Positions 29,357 to 38,598 are shown, counted from the stretch's first letter. The stretch: 64,000 nt of DNA from Acetobacter lovaniensis (GCF_014207635.1 NZ_JACHIE010000002.1:124001-188000), one strand, 5' to 3'. Translations and numbers: made by a program. The notes: a model not told the origin generated them from the sequence alone.

Positions 29357-30268
29357 CTAGCCTGCCAGCCCCGCACCAGCAGAGGCAAAATACAGGTTAA
29401 CGGCATGGCACATGGCCCCTGCCACCATGGCTCTGTGCCCGGCCTGCCGTAGTGCGGCCTCATCCAGCCGGTTGGACATAAAGCCCATTTCCACCAGAAC
29501 CGAGGGAATCTGTGCGGATTTAAGCACCGCAAACGCGGCATGACGGTGCGGATGCGTTAAAAGCTGCACGCGGGACTGAAAAGCCGATACCACCGCCTGC
29601 GCCATATGCGAGGACCCCTTACGGGTTTCCTCCGTTACCAGACTGGCCAGAATACGCTGCACTTCGGGCGAGGCCCCGTGCACCATGGGACCACCAAACC
29701 GGTCCGCACTATTTTCTGTACGGGCCAGATCCGCCGTCTGGCTGTCCGATGCCCCGTGGGCATGGGTGTACACGCTCGCCCCACGCACGCTGGCATCGTG
29801 CAGCGCATCGGCGTGCATGGACACAAAGAGAGAGGCCCCGTGCTGCTGGGCCATGTCCACCCGCCCGTCCAGCGGAATAAAATGGTCACTCGAACGCGTA
29901 AGGGCCACACGGTAGCGCCCCGTTGCCAGCAACTGCCGTGCAAGCTCCTGCGCTGCGGCCTCTGCCACGTGCTTTTCATAGGTGCCGGAAAAACCAATAG
30001 CTCCAGGGTCCTTGCCCCCATGCCCCGGGTCCAGCATGACCAGCGGCTTGGGGGGCTGGGCAAGGCCGACCACGGCAGGTGCGTGCACAGCAGTAGCGTG
30101 GGACGCCGTACGCGCGCGCGCCGGGGCACTGAGCAGAACACCAGCTCCAACCACCCCGCCAGCCACATTGGTCAGGAAGGTTCTGCGTGGCACGGACAGG
30201 CTCTGGGGTACAGGGAGCAGCAGGTGCGTGTCCGACCAAACATGGTCCGGCCTGTGCGGTGCCATCAA
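29357..30268 (-). CDS. N-acetylmuramoyl-L-alanine amidase (Amidase_3), Tat-exported
   Basis: Cuts the amide bond between MurNAc and the stem peptide in the wall during cell separation. The 303-residue protein has a twin-arginine signal (PRRTFLTNVAGG near residue 27, then a hydrophobic core ending at ARA). The catalytic domain opens with VMLDPGHGGKDPGAIG (zinc His), continues with a Glu in GTYEKHVAE, and has the second zinc His in FVSMHADAL. There is no AMIN domain before it. Tat export of the E. coli amidases AmiA and AmiC is known. It is divergent from rne, with 486 bases between them. Confidence 0.93.
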   Translation of the reverse strand: MMAPHRPDHVWSDTHLLLPVPQSLSVPRRTFLTNVAGGVVGAGVLLSAPARARTASHATAVHAPAVVGLAQPPKPLVMLDPGHGGKDPGAIGFSGTYEKHVAEAAAQELARQLLATGRYRVALTRSSDHFIPLDGRVDMAQQHGASLFVSMHADALHDASVRGASVYTHAHGASDSQTADLARTENSADRFGGPMVHGASPEVQRILASLVTEETRKGSSHMAQAVVSAFQSRVQLLTHPHRHAAFAVLKSAQIPSVLVEMGFMSNRLDEAALRQAGHRAMVAGAMCHAVNLYFASAGAGLAG

Positions 30269-30754
30269 GCGTGCCTTTATCCTTGAGTTGTCTGCTCAAC
30301 ACTGTGCCCGAAAAATGGCAAAAAAATAACCACTCATTTACACCCCAAAGCCTTTGTTACGAATAGCTTGCAGTCTTGCTGTATTTGGGTCATGCTTAAT
30401 GTGCATGGCATCTGGGCATTAGTGTACCTGCCGTGCGCCCTGCCTGTAGCTTTTCGGGCGTTGTGTCTGCGCGGCATGCCCCGCCACCACCCAACACCGG
30501 AAAGCCGAGCAAAGTGATGATTGAAGGATACACGACCATAGCTCGCCCCATTGCCCTGAGTATCTCGGCCAGACCACAGGCACCAGCATGCCTGCCGGGG
30601 ACTGGCGCGCGGCTGTCAGCGGACGTTGGGTGCACCTTCGGTTTTCCATTTCACGCCTGTTTATACCCGCTGGAAGCGCCCCTGCTCCGTGCTGCGCCAT
30701 GTTGGCAAAAGCACCGCTCAGGCTGGCCACCAGCGCACCGGAGTTTTTCTTTTT
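30269..30754 (+). other. Long leader / intergenic region upstream of rne
   Basis: 486 bases between the divergent amidase gene and rne. No gene is evident. The last 129 bases are in frame with rne but do not look like RNase E. A long 5' leader is known in E. coli rne, where it serves autoregulation; a similar role here is possible. A weak 5-bp GC hairpin (CGCCC...GGGCG) lies near 30434-30458. No riboswitch pattern was recognised. Confidence 0.4.
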
Positions 30755-33508
30755 ATGTCAAAGCGGATGCTGATCGACGCAACACACGCGGAAGAAACGC
30801 GTGTTGTTGTCATGGACGGAAATAGACTTGAAGATTACGATGTTGAATCTGCTTCAAAAAAGCAGCTTAAAGGCAATATCTACCTCGCTCGCGTTATTCG
30901 CGTAGAACCCAGCCTGCAGGCCGCCTTTGTGGAATATGGCGGCAACCGGCACGGTTTTCTCGCCTTTAGCGAAATTCATCCGGATTACTACCAGATTCCG
31001 GTTGCCGACCGTGAAAAACTTCTGGCCCTTCAGGCGGAAGAAGAAACACTGCTCGACGACTCTGATGAGGACGAAGCCACCGCCCACAACGCGGACGCCG
31101 AAGCGGATGAAACCTCCAGCACCGCCGATCATGACGGGGCCGAAGGGGATGAAGACCGGCAGGAAACGCCCGAATACGTCAGCGGTGAAACCGATACGGG
31201 TGAGGAAGCGCTTATCCAGAAGCGGATTGCCCGCTTCCTGCGCAACTACCGCATTCAGGAAGTTATCCGCCGCCGTCAGGTTCTGCTGGTGCAGGTCGTC
31301 AAGGAAGAACGTGGCAACAAGGGTGCAGCGCTCACCACCTACGTCTCGCTCGCTGGCCGTTACTGCGTGCTCATGCCCAACGCGCTGCGTGGGGGCGGTG
31401 TTTCCCGCAAGATTACATCCGTGGCCGACCGCCGCCGCCTGCGCGATATTGTAAGCAGCCTGAACCTGCCGCGCGGCATGGCCATGATCGTCCGCACTGC
31501 TGGTGCCCAGCGCCCCGGCCCCGAAATTACGCGTGACTGCGAGTACCTGCTCCATCTGTGGGACGACATTCGCGAACATACGCTCCAGTCCATGGCCCCC
31601 GCTCTGATTTATGAGGAAGCCAGTCTGGTCAAACGCGCCATCCGCGATGTGTACACGCGCGATGTCAGCGAGATTGTGGTGGACGGTGAAAGCGGATGGA
31701 AAGCCGCGCGCGACTTCATGCGCATGCTCATGCCCCAGCATGCAGAAAAAGTCCGTCTATGGAGCAAGGAACACCAGCCGCTCTTTACCCACTACAATGT
31801 GGAAGGGCATCTGGACGCCATGTTCTCCCCCGTGGTGGCGCTGCGCTCGGGTGGGTATCTGGTCATCAACCAGACCGAAGCACTCGTCGCCATTGACGTG
31901 AACTCCGGCAAGGCCACCAGCCAGCGGAACATTGAAGAAACCGCCTTCCGCACCAATCAGGAAGCCGCGGACGAGGTGGCCCGCCAGCTCCGCCTGCGCG
32001 ATCTGGCCGGGTTGATTGTCATTGACTTTATTGACATGGAATCCCGCCGCCACAACGCCACCATCGAACGCCGCCTGAAGGACGCCCTGCGCCACGACCG
32101 CGCCCGTATCCAGATCGGCTCCATATCGCATTTTGGCCTGCTGGAAATGTCCCGCCAGAGGCTGCGTCCTTCTGTGGCGGAAGCGGCCTTTACGGTCTGC
32201 CCGCACTGCAACGGCACCGGCATGACCCGCAGCGTGGAAAGCTCCGCCCTGCATGTGCTGCGCTCCGTGGAAGAAGAAGGCGCACGCCGCCGTGCTGGCG
32301 CCATTACGGTGCATGTGGCGGCTGAAATTGCCTTCTACATCCTCAACAACAAACGCGACTGGCTGGCCAATATTGAGCAGCGCCACCAGATGGACGTGCT
32401 GTTCTCCCCCGACAACACACTCCCCGCGCCGGAAATCCGCATCGAACGCCGCTCCCCACCCCGCCCCATGGCGGCAGTACAGCAGCAGGCACTACCTCCG
32501 GTCGAAAATGTGGATGTGGACGTGGATGCGGACATTCCCACACCTGCACCCGCGGCTCTCCCCTCCAGCGCCACCCCCGACACGGCAGAAACCGCCAGCG
32601 GGGATGAAGAACCACGCCGCCGTCGCCGTCGCCGTCGCCGCCGTGGCGGGAATGGCAACGCCAATGCACAGGGGCAGAATGGCGCTCCCGCTTCCACCCA
32701 AGCGGACGCGGAAGACACCGACGAGCCAGCAGCGGCTGAGTCCACCCCCGCTCCGCAGCAGGGCACGGATGGGCAGCACCTTGTTCCCGGCCGCCGCCGC
32801 ACTCGTCACTCCCGCGTGCAGCGTCAGGCTCCCGAATCGGGGTCAGAACAGCGCGTGGCCATAGAGGAAGGCCCAGCCCCACGCCCGCAACGCGCGGTCT
32901 GGACCGGGCCAACCCCTGCCAACCCGTTTGGTGATGGACCGGATATTTTTGAACTGCTGGAAAACAGTGCGCAGGCCCGCCCTGCTCCCGCAGCCAGAGA
33001 ACCCAGCCGTAAGGATATGGTGGCCGAAGCCGCACCTGCCCCGCAGGCAGATGCGCAGGTTGATGAGCAGGAAGCGCCCAGAAAGCCCGGCCGCCGCCGC
33101 CCTACGCGCAAACCGGCCGTAGCCAGAGCCAACGCGCCGGGCGCGGACACGGCGGACGCACCGGCGGAACCCAAAGCGCCGACCTCAGCGGTCGATGCGG
33201 GTGAAGCCACCGAAGCCGCGCCCCAAAAACCGGCCCGCCGCCGCGCACCACGCGGCAGAACCGCTGCCGCAGGCACGGAAGCCGAAACGGTGCAGGATAC
33301 CCCTGCCGCACAGGGCGCGGAGGAAGAGGCCCCAAAAAAGCCGACCCGCCGCCGCACCACGCGCAAAACCAGCGCAGAGGCCGCACCGCAGGCTGACGCC
33401 ACGACCGCCCCTGCAACAGAGGAAAAAGCCGAACCTCTGGTGCAGCCGATCGTGATTGAGGACAGCCCGCCCGCTACCCGCCGCCGTACCGGGTGGTGGA
33501 AGCGCTAA
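30755..33508 (+). CDS. rne: Ribonuclease E
   Basis: Essential single-strand endoribonuclease, core of the RNA degradosome. The 917-residue protein starts with the S1-like region (MSKRMLIDATHAEETRVV and GNIYLARVIRVEPSLQAAFV), carrying an acidic insert around 100-150 typical of alphaproteobacteria. The catalytic Asp381 (AIDVNSG) and Asp424 (VIDFIDM) lie 43 residues apart, as do Asp303 and Asp346 in E. coli. The Zn-link is CPHC at 482-485. From about 570 on the protein is disordered: a run of ten arginines near 620, then Ala/Pro/Arg/Glu-rich blocks (KKPTRRRTTRKT) that probably bind RNA and degradosome partners. Confidence 0.97.
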   Translation: MSKRMLIDATHAEETRVVVMDGNRLEDYDVESASKKQLKGNIYLARVIRVEPSLQAAFVEYGGNRHGFLAFSEIHPDYYQIPVADREKLLALQAEEETLLDDSDEDEATAHNADAEADETSSTADHDGAEGDEDRQETPEYVSGETDTGEEALIQKRIARFLRNYRIQEVIRRRQVLLVQVVKEERGNKGAALTTYVSLAGRYCVLMPNALRGGGVSRKITSVADRRRLRDIVSSLNLPRGMAMIVRTAGAQRPGPEITRDCEYLLHLWDDIREHTLQSMAPALIYEEASLVKRAIRDVYTRDVSEIVVDGESGWKAARDFMRMLMPQHAEKVRLWSKEHQPLFTHYNVEGHLDAMFSPVVALRSGGYLVINQTEALVAIDVNSGKATSQRNIEETAFRTNQEAADEVARQLRLRDLAGLIVIDFIDMESRRHNATIERRLKDALRHDRARIQIGSISHFGLLEMSRQRLRPSVAEAAFTVCPHCNGTGMTRSVESSALHVLRSVEEEGARRRAGAITVHVAAEIAFYILNNKRDWLANIEQRHQMDVLFSPDNTLPAPEIRIERRSPPRPMAAVQQQALPPVENVDVDVDADIPTPAPAALPSSATPDTAETASGDEEPRRRRRRRRRRGGNGNANAQGQNGAPASTQADAEDTDEPAAAESTPAPQQGTDGQHLVPGRRRTRHSRVQRQAPESGSEQRVAIEEGPAPRPQRAVWTGPTPANPFGDGPDIFELLENSAQARPAPAAREPSRKDMVAEAAPAPQADAQVDEQEAPRKPGRRRPTRKPAVARANAPGADTADAPAEPKAPTSAVDAGEATEAAPQKPARRRAPRGRTAAAGTEAETVQDTPAAQGAEEEAPKKPTRRRTTRKTSAEAAPQADATTAPATEEKAEPLVQPIVIEDSPPATRRRTGWWKR

Positions 33509-33521
33509 AACCCGCACTGTC

Positions 33522-33556
33522 TTTTCCGGGTGGAGGAACGTCTTCCACCCGGAAAA
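33522..33556. terminator. Hairpin between rne and hisG
   Basis: A perfect 13-bp stem TTTTCCGGGTGGA (33522-33534) / TCCACCCGGAAAA (33544-33556) with a 9-base loop, 13 bases after the rne stop. No extra U-run follows on the plus strand, so it may terminate partially. Confidence 0.7.
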
Positions 33557-33636
33557 CAGGCTGCCGGTTTTTCTTCCCGGCCACCTTGTGCTAGGAGAGC
33601 AGGCCGCATTTTATTGCCTTGCCTGCCGGAGTTTGC

Positions 33637-34362
33637 ATGAACCAGCCCTTTCCAGACCCCCAGACCGCCAACGCGCTCGGTGCGGGCCATGACGGGCAGA
33701 TGGTTCTGGCCCTGCCCAAGGGCCGTATTCTCAAGGCCGTAACCCCCCTTATGGCGGGTACCGGCATGGCCCCTTCGGCCGATTGCCTTGGCGATAGCAG
33801 CCGTAAGCTGCGTTTTTCCACCGAAGACCCCGGCGTGGACATCGTGCGCGTTCGCTCGTTTGACGTAGCCACCTTTGTTGCCGCAGGCGGCGCGCAGGTT
33901 GGCATTTGCGGCTCTGACGTGCTGATGGAATTTGACTACCCCGAAATTTATGCACCGCTGGACCTTGGCATAGGGGCGTGCCGCATTGCCGTGGCCCAGC
34001 CAGCCCACCTGCCGCATGACCCGCAGGAATGGGCGCGCTGGTCGGAAGTTCGGGTGGCGACCAAATACCCCGCCATTACCCGCCGCTTTTTTGCCGCACG
34101 CGGTATTAACGCCACCATTGTGCACCTGCACGGTGCGATGGAACTGGCCCCCATGCTTGGCCTGTCCCGCCTGATTGTGGATCTGGTGGACACCGGCTCC
34201 ACACTGCGGGCCAACGGGCTGAAAGAAGTTGAAACCATTGCGCAGGTTTCCAGCCGCCTGATTATCAACCGCACGGCGCTCAAAACCCGCCCTGACCAGA
34301 TTGACTGCATTCTCTCCCGCTTCCGCACGGCGCTTGCGGGCACCACAACCGCTGCAAAATAA
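33637..34362 (+). CDS. hisG: ATP phosphoribosyltransferase, short form
   Basis: First step of histidine synthesis, joining ATP and PRPP. At 241 residues it is the short HisG that lacks the C-terminal regulatory domain and needs the HisRS-like partner HisZ, which is not in this window. Recognisable parts are LALPKGRILKAVTPLM, the mid segment GICGSDVLMEFDYPEIYAPLD and the PRPP loop IVDLVDTGSTLRANGL. The start is taken at the ATG at 33637; an in-frame ATG at 33619 would add six residues. hisD follows 22 bases later. Confidence 0.96.
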   Translation: MNQPFPDPQTANALGAGHDGQMVLALPKGRILKAVTPLMAGTGMAPSADCLGDSSRKLRFSTEDPGVDIVRVRSFDVATFVAAGGAQVGICGSDVLMEFDYPEIYAPLDLGIGACRIAVAQPAHLPHDPQEWARWSEVRVATKYPAITRRFFAARGINATIVHLHGAMELAPMLGLSRLIVDLVDTGSTLRANGLKEVETIAQVSSRLIINRTALKTRPDQIDCILSRFRTALAGTTTAAK

Positions 34363-34384
34363 TGTGTAAGGCAGATCGGATTCC

Positions 34385-35698
34385 ATGAAACGGCTTAATA
34401 CGCGTGATGCCGGTTTTGAGAGCGCCTTCAACGCGCTGCTGACCAACCGGGAAGAACAGGGGCAGGAAGTTACAACCCCCGTGGCCAATATTCTGGCCTC
34501 CGTGCGCAAGGAAGGCGACACCGCCCTGTGCGCCCTGACCGAACGCTTTGACCGCCTGCCCGTAACCCCGGCCACACTGGCCTTTACAGCGCAGGAAATT
34601 GCCGAAGCCACGGCACAGGTCAGCCCCGAACTGCTTGAGGCACTGGACGTGGCGGCCCGGCGGATTGAAAGCTTCCACCAAAAGCAGCTTCCATCCGACA
34701 TGCGCTACACGGATGCCGAGGGCATGACCCTGGGCATGCGCTGGATTCCGCTGGATGCGGCGGGGCTGTATGTGCCCGGTGGCAAGGCGGCTTATCCCTC
34801 CTCCGTGCTGATGAACGCCATTCCCGCCAAGGTAGCCGGGGTCAGTCGGCTGGCCATGTGTGTGCCAACGCCTGACGGGGTGATCAACCCGCTGGTGCTC
34901 GCCGCAGCCGCACGCGCAGGCGTGACCGAAATCTACCGGGTAGGTGGCGCACAGGCCGTTGGGGCCATGGCTTACGGCACCCAGACCATCCGCCCCGTTG
35001 ACCGCATTGTTGGCCCCGGCAACGCCTATGTGGCCGAAGCCAAGCGGCAGGTCTTTGGCCATGTGGGGATTGATAGCATTGCAGGACCGTCCGATGTGGT
35101 GGTCATTGCCGATTCGGGGTCCGACCCGCGTGTGATCGCACTCGACCTGCTAGCGCAGGCCGAGCATGACGAACTTGCACAGGCCACCCTGATTACCCCC
35201 GATTCAGCTTTTGCCGACAAGGTCATTGCGGCTGTGGATGCAGAACTTAAGGTTCTCTCCCGCACGGCCATTGCCAGTGCAAGCTGGGCCCGTAACGGGG
35301 CTGTGCTGATCACGCGCGATCTGCTGGAAGCCGTGGAACTGGCCAACCGTCTGGCACCCGAACATCTGGAACTGATGGTGGATGACCCCGAGGCCCTTTT
35401 TGTCCATGTCCGGCACGCGGGAGCCGCATTCCTTGGCCGTTTCTGCCCAGAAGCGGTAGGCGATTACGTGGGGGGACCAAACCATGTTCTGCCCACATCA
35501 CGCACCGCGCGCTTTGCCTCCGGCCTGTCGATTTACGACTTCATGAAGCGCACCACTTTCCTTTCCGGCGGGCCGGATGCCCTGCGCCGGATTGGCCCTT
35601 CCGCCGTGGCTCTGGCCCATGCCGAAGGGCTGCAAGCCCACGCCTTTAGCGTTTCTGCCCGGCTGGATGCCCTGGCAGAGCACACACCTAATGCTTGA
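34385..35698 (+). CDS. hisD: Histidinol dehydrogenase
   Basis: Final two oxidation steps of histidine synthesis, zinc- and NAD-dependent. The 437-residue protein has the family stretches YVPGGKAAYPSSVLMNAIPA, VDRIVGPGNAYVAEAKRQVFG and IAGPSDVVVIAD, the zinc/catalytic region AEHDELAQA, and later GPNHVLPTSRTARFASGLS with the catalytic Glu-His pair APEHLELM upstream. Length and start (ATG at 34385 after AGATCGGATT) are standard. It forms a hisG-hisD pair separated from the rest of the pathway. Confidence 0.97.
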   Translation: MKRLNTRDAGFESAFNALLTNREEQGQEVTTPVANILASVRKEGDTALCALTERFDRLPVTPATLAFTAQEIAEATAQVSPELLEALDVAARRIESFHQKQLPSDMRYTDAEGMTLGMRWIPLDAAGLYVPGGKAAYPSSVLMNAIPAKVAGVSRLAMCVPTPDGVINPLVLAAAARAGVTEIYRVGGAQAVGAMAYGTQTIRPVDRIVGPGNAYVAEAKRQVFGHVGIDSIAGPSDVVVIADSGSDPRVIALDLLAQAEHDELAQATLITPDSAFADKVIAAVDAELKVLSRTAIASASWARNGAVLITRDLLEAVELANRLAPEHLELMVDDPEALFVHVRHAGAAFLGRFCPEAVGDYVGGPNHVLPTSRTARFASGLSIYDFMKRTTFLSGGPDALRRIGPSAVALAHAEGLQAHAFSVSARLDALAEHTPNA

Positions 35699-35767
35699 CC
35701 GCCAAGCGCCCCTCAACCATATCTGCTGACCAAACTCCCGTCAGTTTCAACATACACGAAGGATGCA

Positions 35768-35986
35768 ATGTCTAAAGAAGACATGATCGAATTTAGCGGC
35801 ACAGTCACCGAACTGCTGCCTAATGCCATGTTCCGCGTAAAGCTGGACAACGAACACGTTATTCTCGCCCATACCAGCGGCAAGATGCGCAAGAACCGCA
35901 TTCGCGTTCTGGCGGGTGACCGGGTGAATGTGGAAATGACCCCTTATGACCTGTCCAAAGGTCGTATCACCTTCCGCTTCAAGTAA
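35768..35986 (+). CDS. infA: Translation initiation factor IF-1
   Basis: The 72-residue OB-fold initiation factor that occupies the ribosomal A site. The sequence is nearly invariant in proteobacteria: [47 protein letters not shown]. It starts a tight series infA-maf-(RNase E/G paralogue)-yacG with gaps or overlaps of only a few bases, an arrangement common in alphaproteobacteria. Confidence 0.98.
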   Translation: MSKEDMIEFSGTVTELLPNAMFRVKLDNEHVILAHTSGKMRKNRIRVLAGDRVNVEMTPYDLSKGRITFRFK

Positions 35987-35988
35987 GC

Positions 35989-36621
35989 ATGACTTCCTCC
36001 GGGCAGACACAGGCGGGGCAGACTACAGCCCCTCTACTGGTTCTTGCGTCCGCCTCCCCCCGCCGTATTGCGTTGCTGGAACAGATCGGGCTTGTGCCCG
36101 ACCGCGTTCTGCCTGCCAATATTGACGAAACACCCACAAAGGGTGAAACGCCAAGGGCCTATGCCCAGCGCGTGGCCACCGAAAAAGCCAGATGCGTTGC
36201 CGCAACGCTGGAAGACCCTGCTCTGGTACTGGCAGCCGATACGGTGGTGGCCCTTGGCCGACGTATTCTGCCCAAGGCCGAAGACCGGGAGAGTGCGCGC
36301 TTCTGTCTGGAGCGTCTCTCTGGCAGGCGGCACACCGTGCTGACCTGCGTTGTGGTTGCCCCCACAGCCAGTTGGCCCCTTGGGCGGCATGGCACACGGC
36401 TGGTGGAAACCGCCGTAACATTCTCACGCCTGACACCCTACCAGATTGATGCCCTGCTGGATGCGGGGGACTGGTCTGGCAAAGCGGGCGGATATGCCCT
36501 GCAAGGCCATGCGGCAGGTTTTATCCGGGCTCTGTCCGGGAGTGCCTCGGGCGTTATTGGCCTCCCGTTGTTTGAAACAGGCCAACTCCTGCGCGGCCAA
36601 CCCGGTAGCTGGCTAGCGTGA
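35989..36621 (+). CDS. maf: Maf-like nucleotide pyrophosphatase
   Basis: A 210-residue Maf-family enzyme that hydrolyses non-canonical or excess nucleoside triphosphates to the monophosphate and pyrophosphate. Signature parts are LVLASASPRRIALLEQIG, the KA(R)CVA loop after TPRAYAQRVATEKAR, LAADTVVALG and the late SGKAGGYALQGHAAGF. The ATG follows infA by two bases and the stop overlaps the next gene by four. The YhdE or YceF type cannot be separated with certainty. Confidence 0.93.
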   Translation: MTSSGQTQAGQTTAPLLVLASASPRRIALLEQIGLVPDRVLPANIDETPTKGETPRAYAQRVATEKARCVAATLEDPALVLAADTVVALGRRILPKAEDRESARFCLERLSGRRHTVLTCVVVAPTASWPLGRHGTRLVETAVTFSRLTPYQIDALLDAGDWSGKAGGYALQGHAAGFIRALSGSASGVIGLPLFETGQLLRGQPGSWLA

Positions 36622-37703
36622 GCCTGTTCCTGCGCATTGCCACCTTCCCCGGCGAAATGCGCATTGCCGTTACCAGAAACGACACGTTGCTGGATTTTGC
36701 GCTCTGGCGCCCCGCTGCCCCGGACATGGTGGGCAGCGTGTACCACGCCCGCATAGAAGCCCTGACCCCAGCCATGGGGGGCGCTTTTGTTGCACTTGGT
36801 GGTAACCAGAGCGGTTTTTTACCCTTGCAGAACAACGCCCCTAAACTAACGGAAGGGCAGGCCGTCACGGTGGAGGTCAGCCGTGCCGCGCAGGGTGGCA
36901 AGGGCCTGCGCCTGCGCCTGCTGGCCGCTGATGTGGCCTCGGAGCAAAAGGGGCTTGTAACCCCCGGCCCCACACCACTGGCCCGGCTGGCAGCTTTGTG
37001 GCCTACTGCCGCTGTGGTGGTGGACAGCCCGGCAGCAGCAGCTCTTATTCCACCCGCACTCCGTGACCGGCGTGAACCGGGTTTTGCCCCCTACCCCGAC
37101 TCCATAGCCGCAGCCTGTGATGCGCTGGAGGAACCGCTTGTTGCCCTGCCCGGTGGCATGGAAGCGACCATAACCCCCACCCCGGCCCTGATCGCGATTG
37201 ATATGGACGCGCCCCCCGCACAAACGGGCCATACCAAACAGACCGCGCAGTTTGCTGCCAACCGCGACGCCCTGCCCGCGCTTATGCGCCAGATCCGGCT
37301 ACGCAACCTGTCTGGTGCCATTCTGATAGACCCGGCAGGCCTTGCCACCCGCAAGCGCCACGCCTTGCTGGAGCCGGTTAATGCCGCACTCAAGCCAGAC
37401 CCGCTTAACCCGCGCTGCCTGGGCATTACTGCCCTTGGGCTGATAGAAATTGTGCGTGCCCGTATTTACCCTTCCCTGCCCGAGTTGCTGAACAGCCCGC
37501 ACGGCCGCGCGCTGCGGGTGCTCCGGCATATTCTGGTGCATGCCCCTCAGACAACGCAGATAACGGGTGGAGCAGGCATTATCCGCGCACTGGAGCAGGA
37601 CCCCGAAGCCGTGGCCGACTGCGCACGCCAGCTTGGCCACAAACTGAGCCTGCACACAAACCACGCCCTGCCCGATTTGACATGGACTGTTCAGGAATCC
37701 TGA
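36618..37703 (+). CDS. Short RNase E/G-family ribonuclease
   Basis: A 361-residue paralogue of the RNase E/G catalytic domain. The N-terminal S1-like part reads FLRIATFPGEMRIAVTRND and GSVYHARIEALTPAMGGAFV. Asp195 (IAIDMD) and Asp238 (ILIDPAG) are 43 residues apart, the same spacing as the catalytic pair of E. coli RNase E, so cleavage is plausible. The neighbouring Asn is replaced by Asp, and there is no CPxC zinc link nor a disordered tail. GTG start at 36618 overlaps maf; the stop overlaps the yacG start. It probably acts like RNase G or is a specialised relative. Confidence 0.85.
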   Translation: MSLFLRIATFPGEMRIAVTRNDTLLDFALWRPAAPDMVGSVYHARIEALTPAMGGAFVALGGNQSGFLPLQNNAPKLTEGQAVTVEVSRAAQGGKGLRLRLLAADVASEQKGLVTPGPTPLARLAALWPTAAVVVDSPAAAALIPPALRDRREPGFAPYPDSIAAACDALEEPLVALPGGMEATITPTPALIAIDMDAPPAQTGHTKQTAQFAANRDALPALMRQIRLRNLSGAILIDPAGLATRKRHALLEPVNAALKPDPLNPRCLGITALGLIEIVRARIYPSLPELLNSPHGRALRVLRHILVHAPQTTQITGGAGIIRALEQDPEAVADCARQLGHKLSLHTNHALPDLTWTVQES

Positions 37704-37885
37704 TGAGCAAAGCCGCCAAATGCCCGATCTGCGGGCAACCCAGCACCCCTGACTACCGCCCTTTCTGCTCCCGCCGCTGTGCGGATGTGGACCTTGGCCG
37801 CTGGTTTGGCGGCAACTATCGCATCCCCGGCGAACCTGTGCAGGAAACGGATGGTGAAAAACCTGAAATAAATGATGAAACATGA
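37703..37885 (+). CDS. yacG: DNA gyrase inhibitor YacG (zinc-binding)
   Basis: A 60-residue zinc-ribbon protein. The four cysteines are in CPICG and CSRRC, followed by the family motif ADVDLGRWFGGNYRIPGE. E. coli YacG binds the GyrB C-terminal domain and blocks gyrase. The ATG at 37703 overlaps the stop of the preceding gene (TGATG), so the upstream in-frame ATG at 37682 is unlikely. Last gene of the infA-led run, just before tRNA-Phe. Confidence 0.92.
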   Translation: MSKAAKCPICGQPSTPDYRPFCSRRCADVDLGRWFGGNYRIPGEPVQETDGEKPEINDET

Positions 37886-37886
37886 C

Positions 37887-37915
37887 TTGATCTCAACAGC
37901 GAGCTGAGATAAATC
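37887..37915 (+). promoter_or_regulatory. Probable promoter of tRNA-Phe
   Basis: TTGATC (37887-37892), a 17-base spacer and TAAATC (37910-37915), 26 bases upstream of the tRNA. The spacer contains half of an inverted repeat ATCTCA/TGAGAT. Confidence 0.45.
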
Positions 37916-37940
37916 CTCTCTCACGCCGCAAGGCTGCGGT

Positions 37941-38016
37941 GCCCAAGTAGCTCAGTTGGTAGAGCATGCGACTGAAAATCGCAGTGTCACTGGTTCGATC
38001 CCGGTCTTGGGCACCA
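37941..38016 (+). tRNA. tRNA-Phe (anticodon GAA)
   Basis: A 76-base tRNA with acceptor stem GCCCAAG / CTTGGGC, D arm AGCTCAGTTGGTAGAGC, anticodon loop CTGAAAA (GAA), T loop TTCGATC and encoded CCA. Its 3' side borders the accessory region. Confidence 0.97.
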
Positions 38017-38598
38017 TTATAACGCAGTAAGCTGCATCTCCCATGACAATTTGATGTAATTTGCGTTTATCGCTCTTTGTGCATGTTTGCATTTTCACAC
38101 CCGCCTACAAGGGCACTGCGACAGTTGGAACAACACTGGCTCCTGTTGGTTGCCATTTCCTTACTCATTTCCAGAGCGATGGAAGCAACTTCAACAGCAA
38201 GAAACCCAAGTGTTCGTTCAATAGTAGACACTCTTCCCGCCCGGTTGAGAGTGGCATCTGTCTGGCTTCTCCTGAGTGCTGCCTCCCAATGCGGAAACTG
38301 CATTCGTAAGACTTGTTCATCATTACACTGAGGGGAAGTCTGCGTGTTCGGGTCACTGCGCTGTAGGGCAGCCCACAGGCAACAGCGTGCGCCGAGACCG
38401 CTGGACTCCACGCTATCGCTGCCCCCAAGCCAGAAACGACTATATTCCCATGTCCCGGGACCGCCATGCCAGCGCCTTCGGCCGCCCCAAGCAAAGTACG
38501 ACCGTAATTGGCCTTCCAGTTGGCTTCGTCAAATATTGTGACTAAACTCTGATAACTTCTTATTTAATAAATGATTTTTCGAATTTCCTATTGACTTT
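38017..38598. other. Gene-poor stretch downstream of tRNA-Phe, possible element relic
   Basis: 582 bases without a credible gene. Several frames of 80-115 codons stay open on both strands between 38061 and 38545, but none has a sensible start context, known motif or native codon pattern. Its composition is intermediate between the GC-rich housekeeping DNA on the left and the AT-rich gene on the right. No repeat of the tRNA 3' end was found. It may be decayed mobile DNA. Confidence 0.4.

Noticed and set aside
32605-32645. Arginine repeat in rne as a mutation or frameshift artefact
   Set aside because: CGCCGT-type runs in the disordered tail of RNase E are normal for GC-rich alphaproteobacteria and the frame continues.
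38061-38545. Several open frames of 80-115 codons on both strands after tRNA-Phe
   Set aside because: No ribosome site, known motif or native codon pattern; two or three frames overlap equally well, so none can be supported as a gene.
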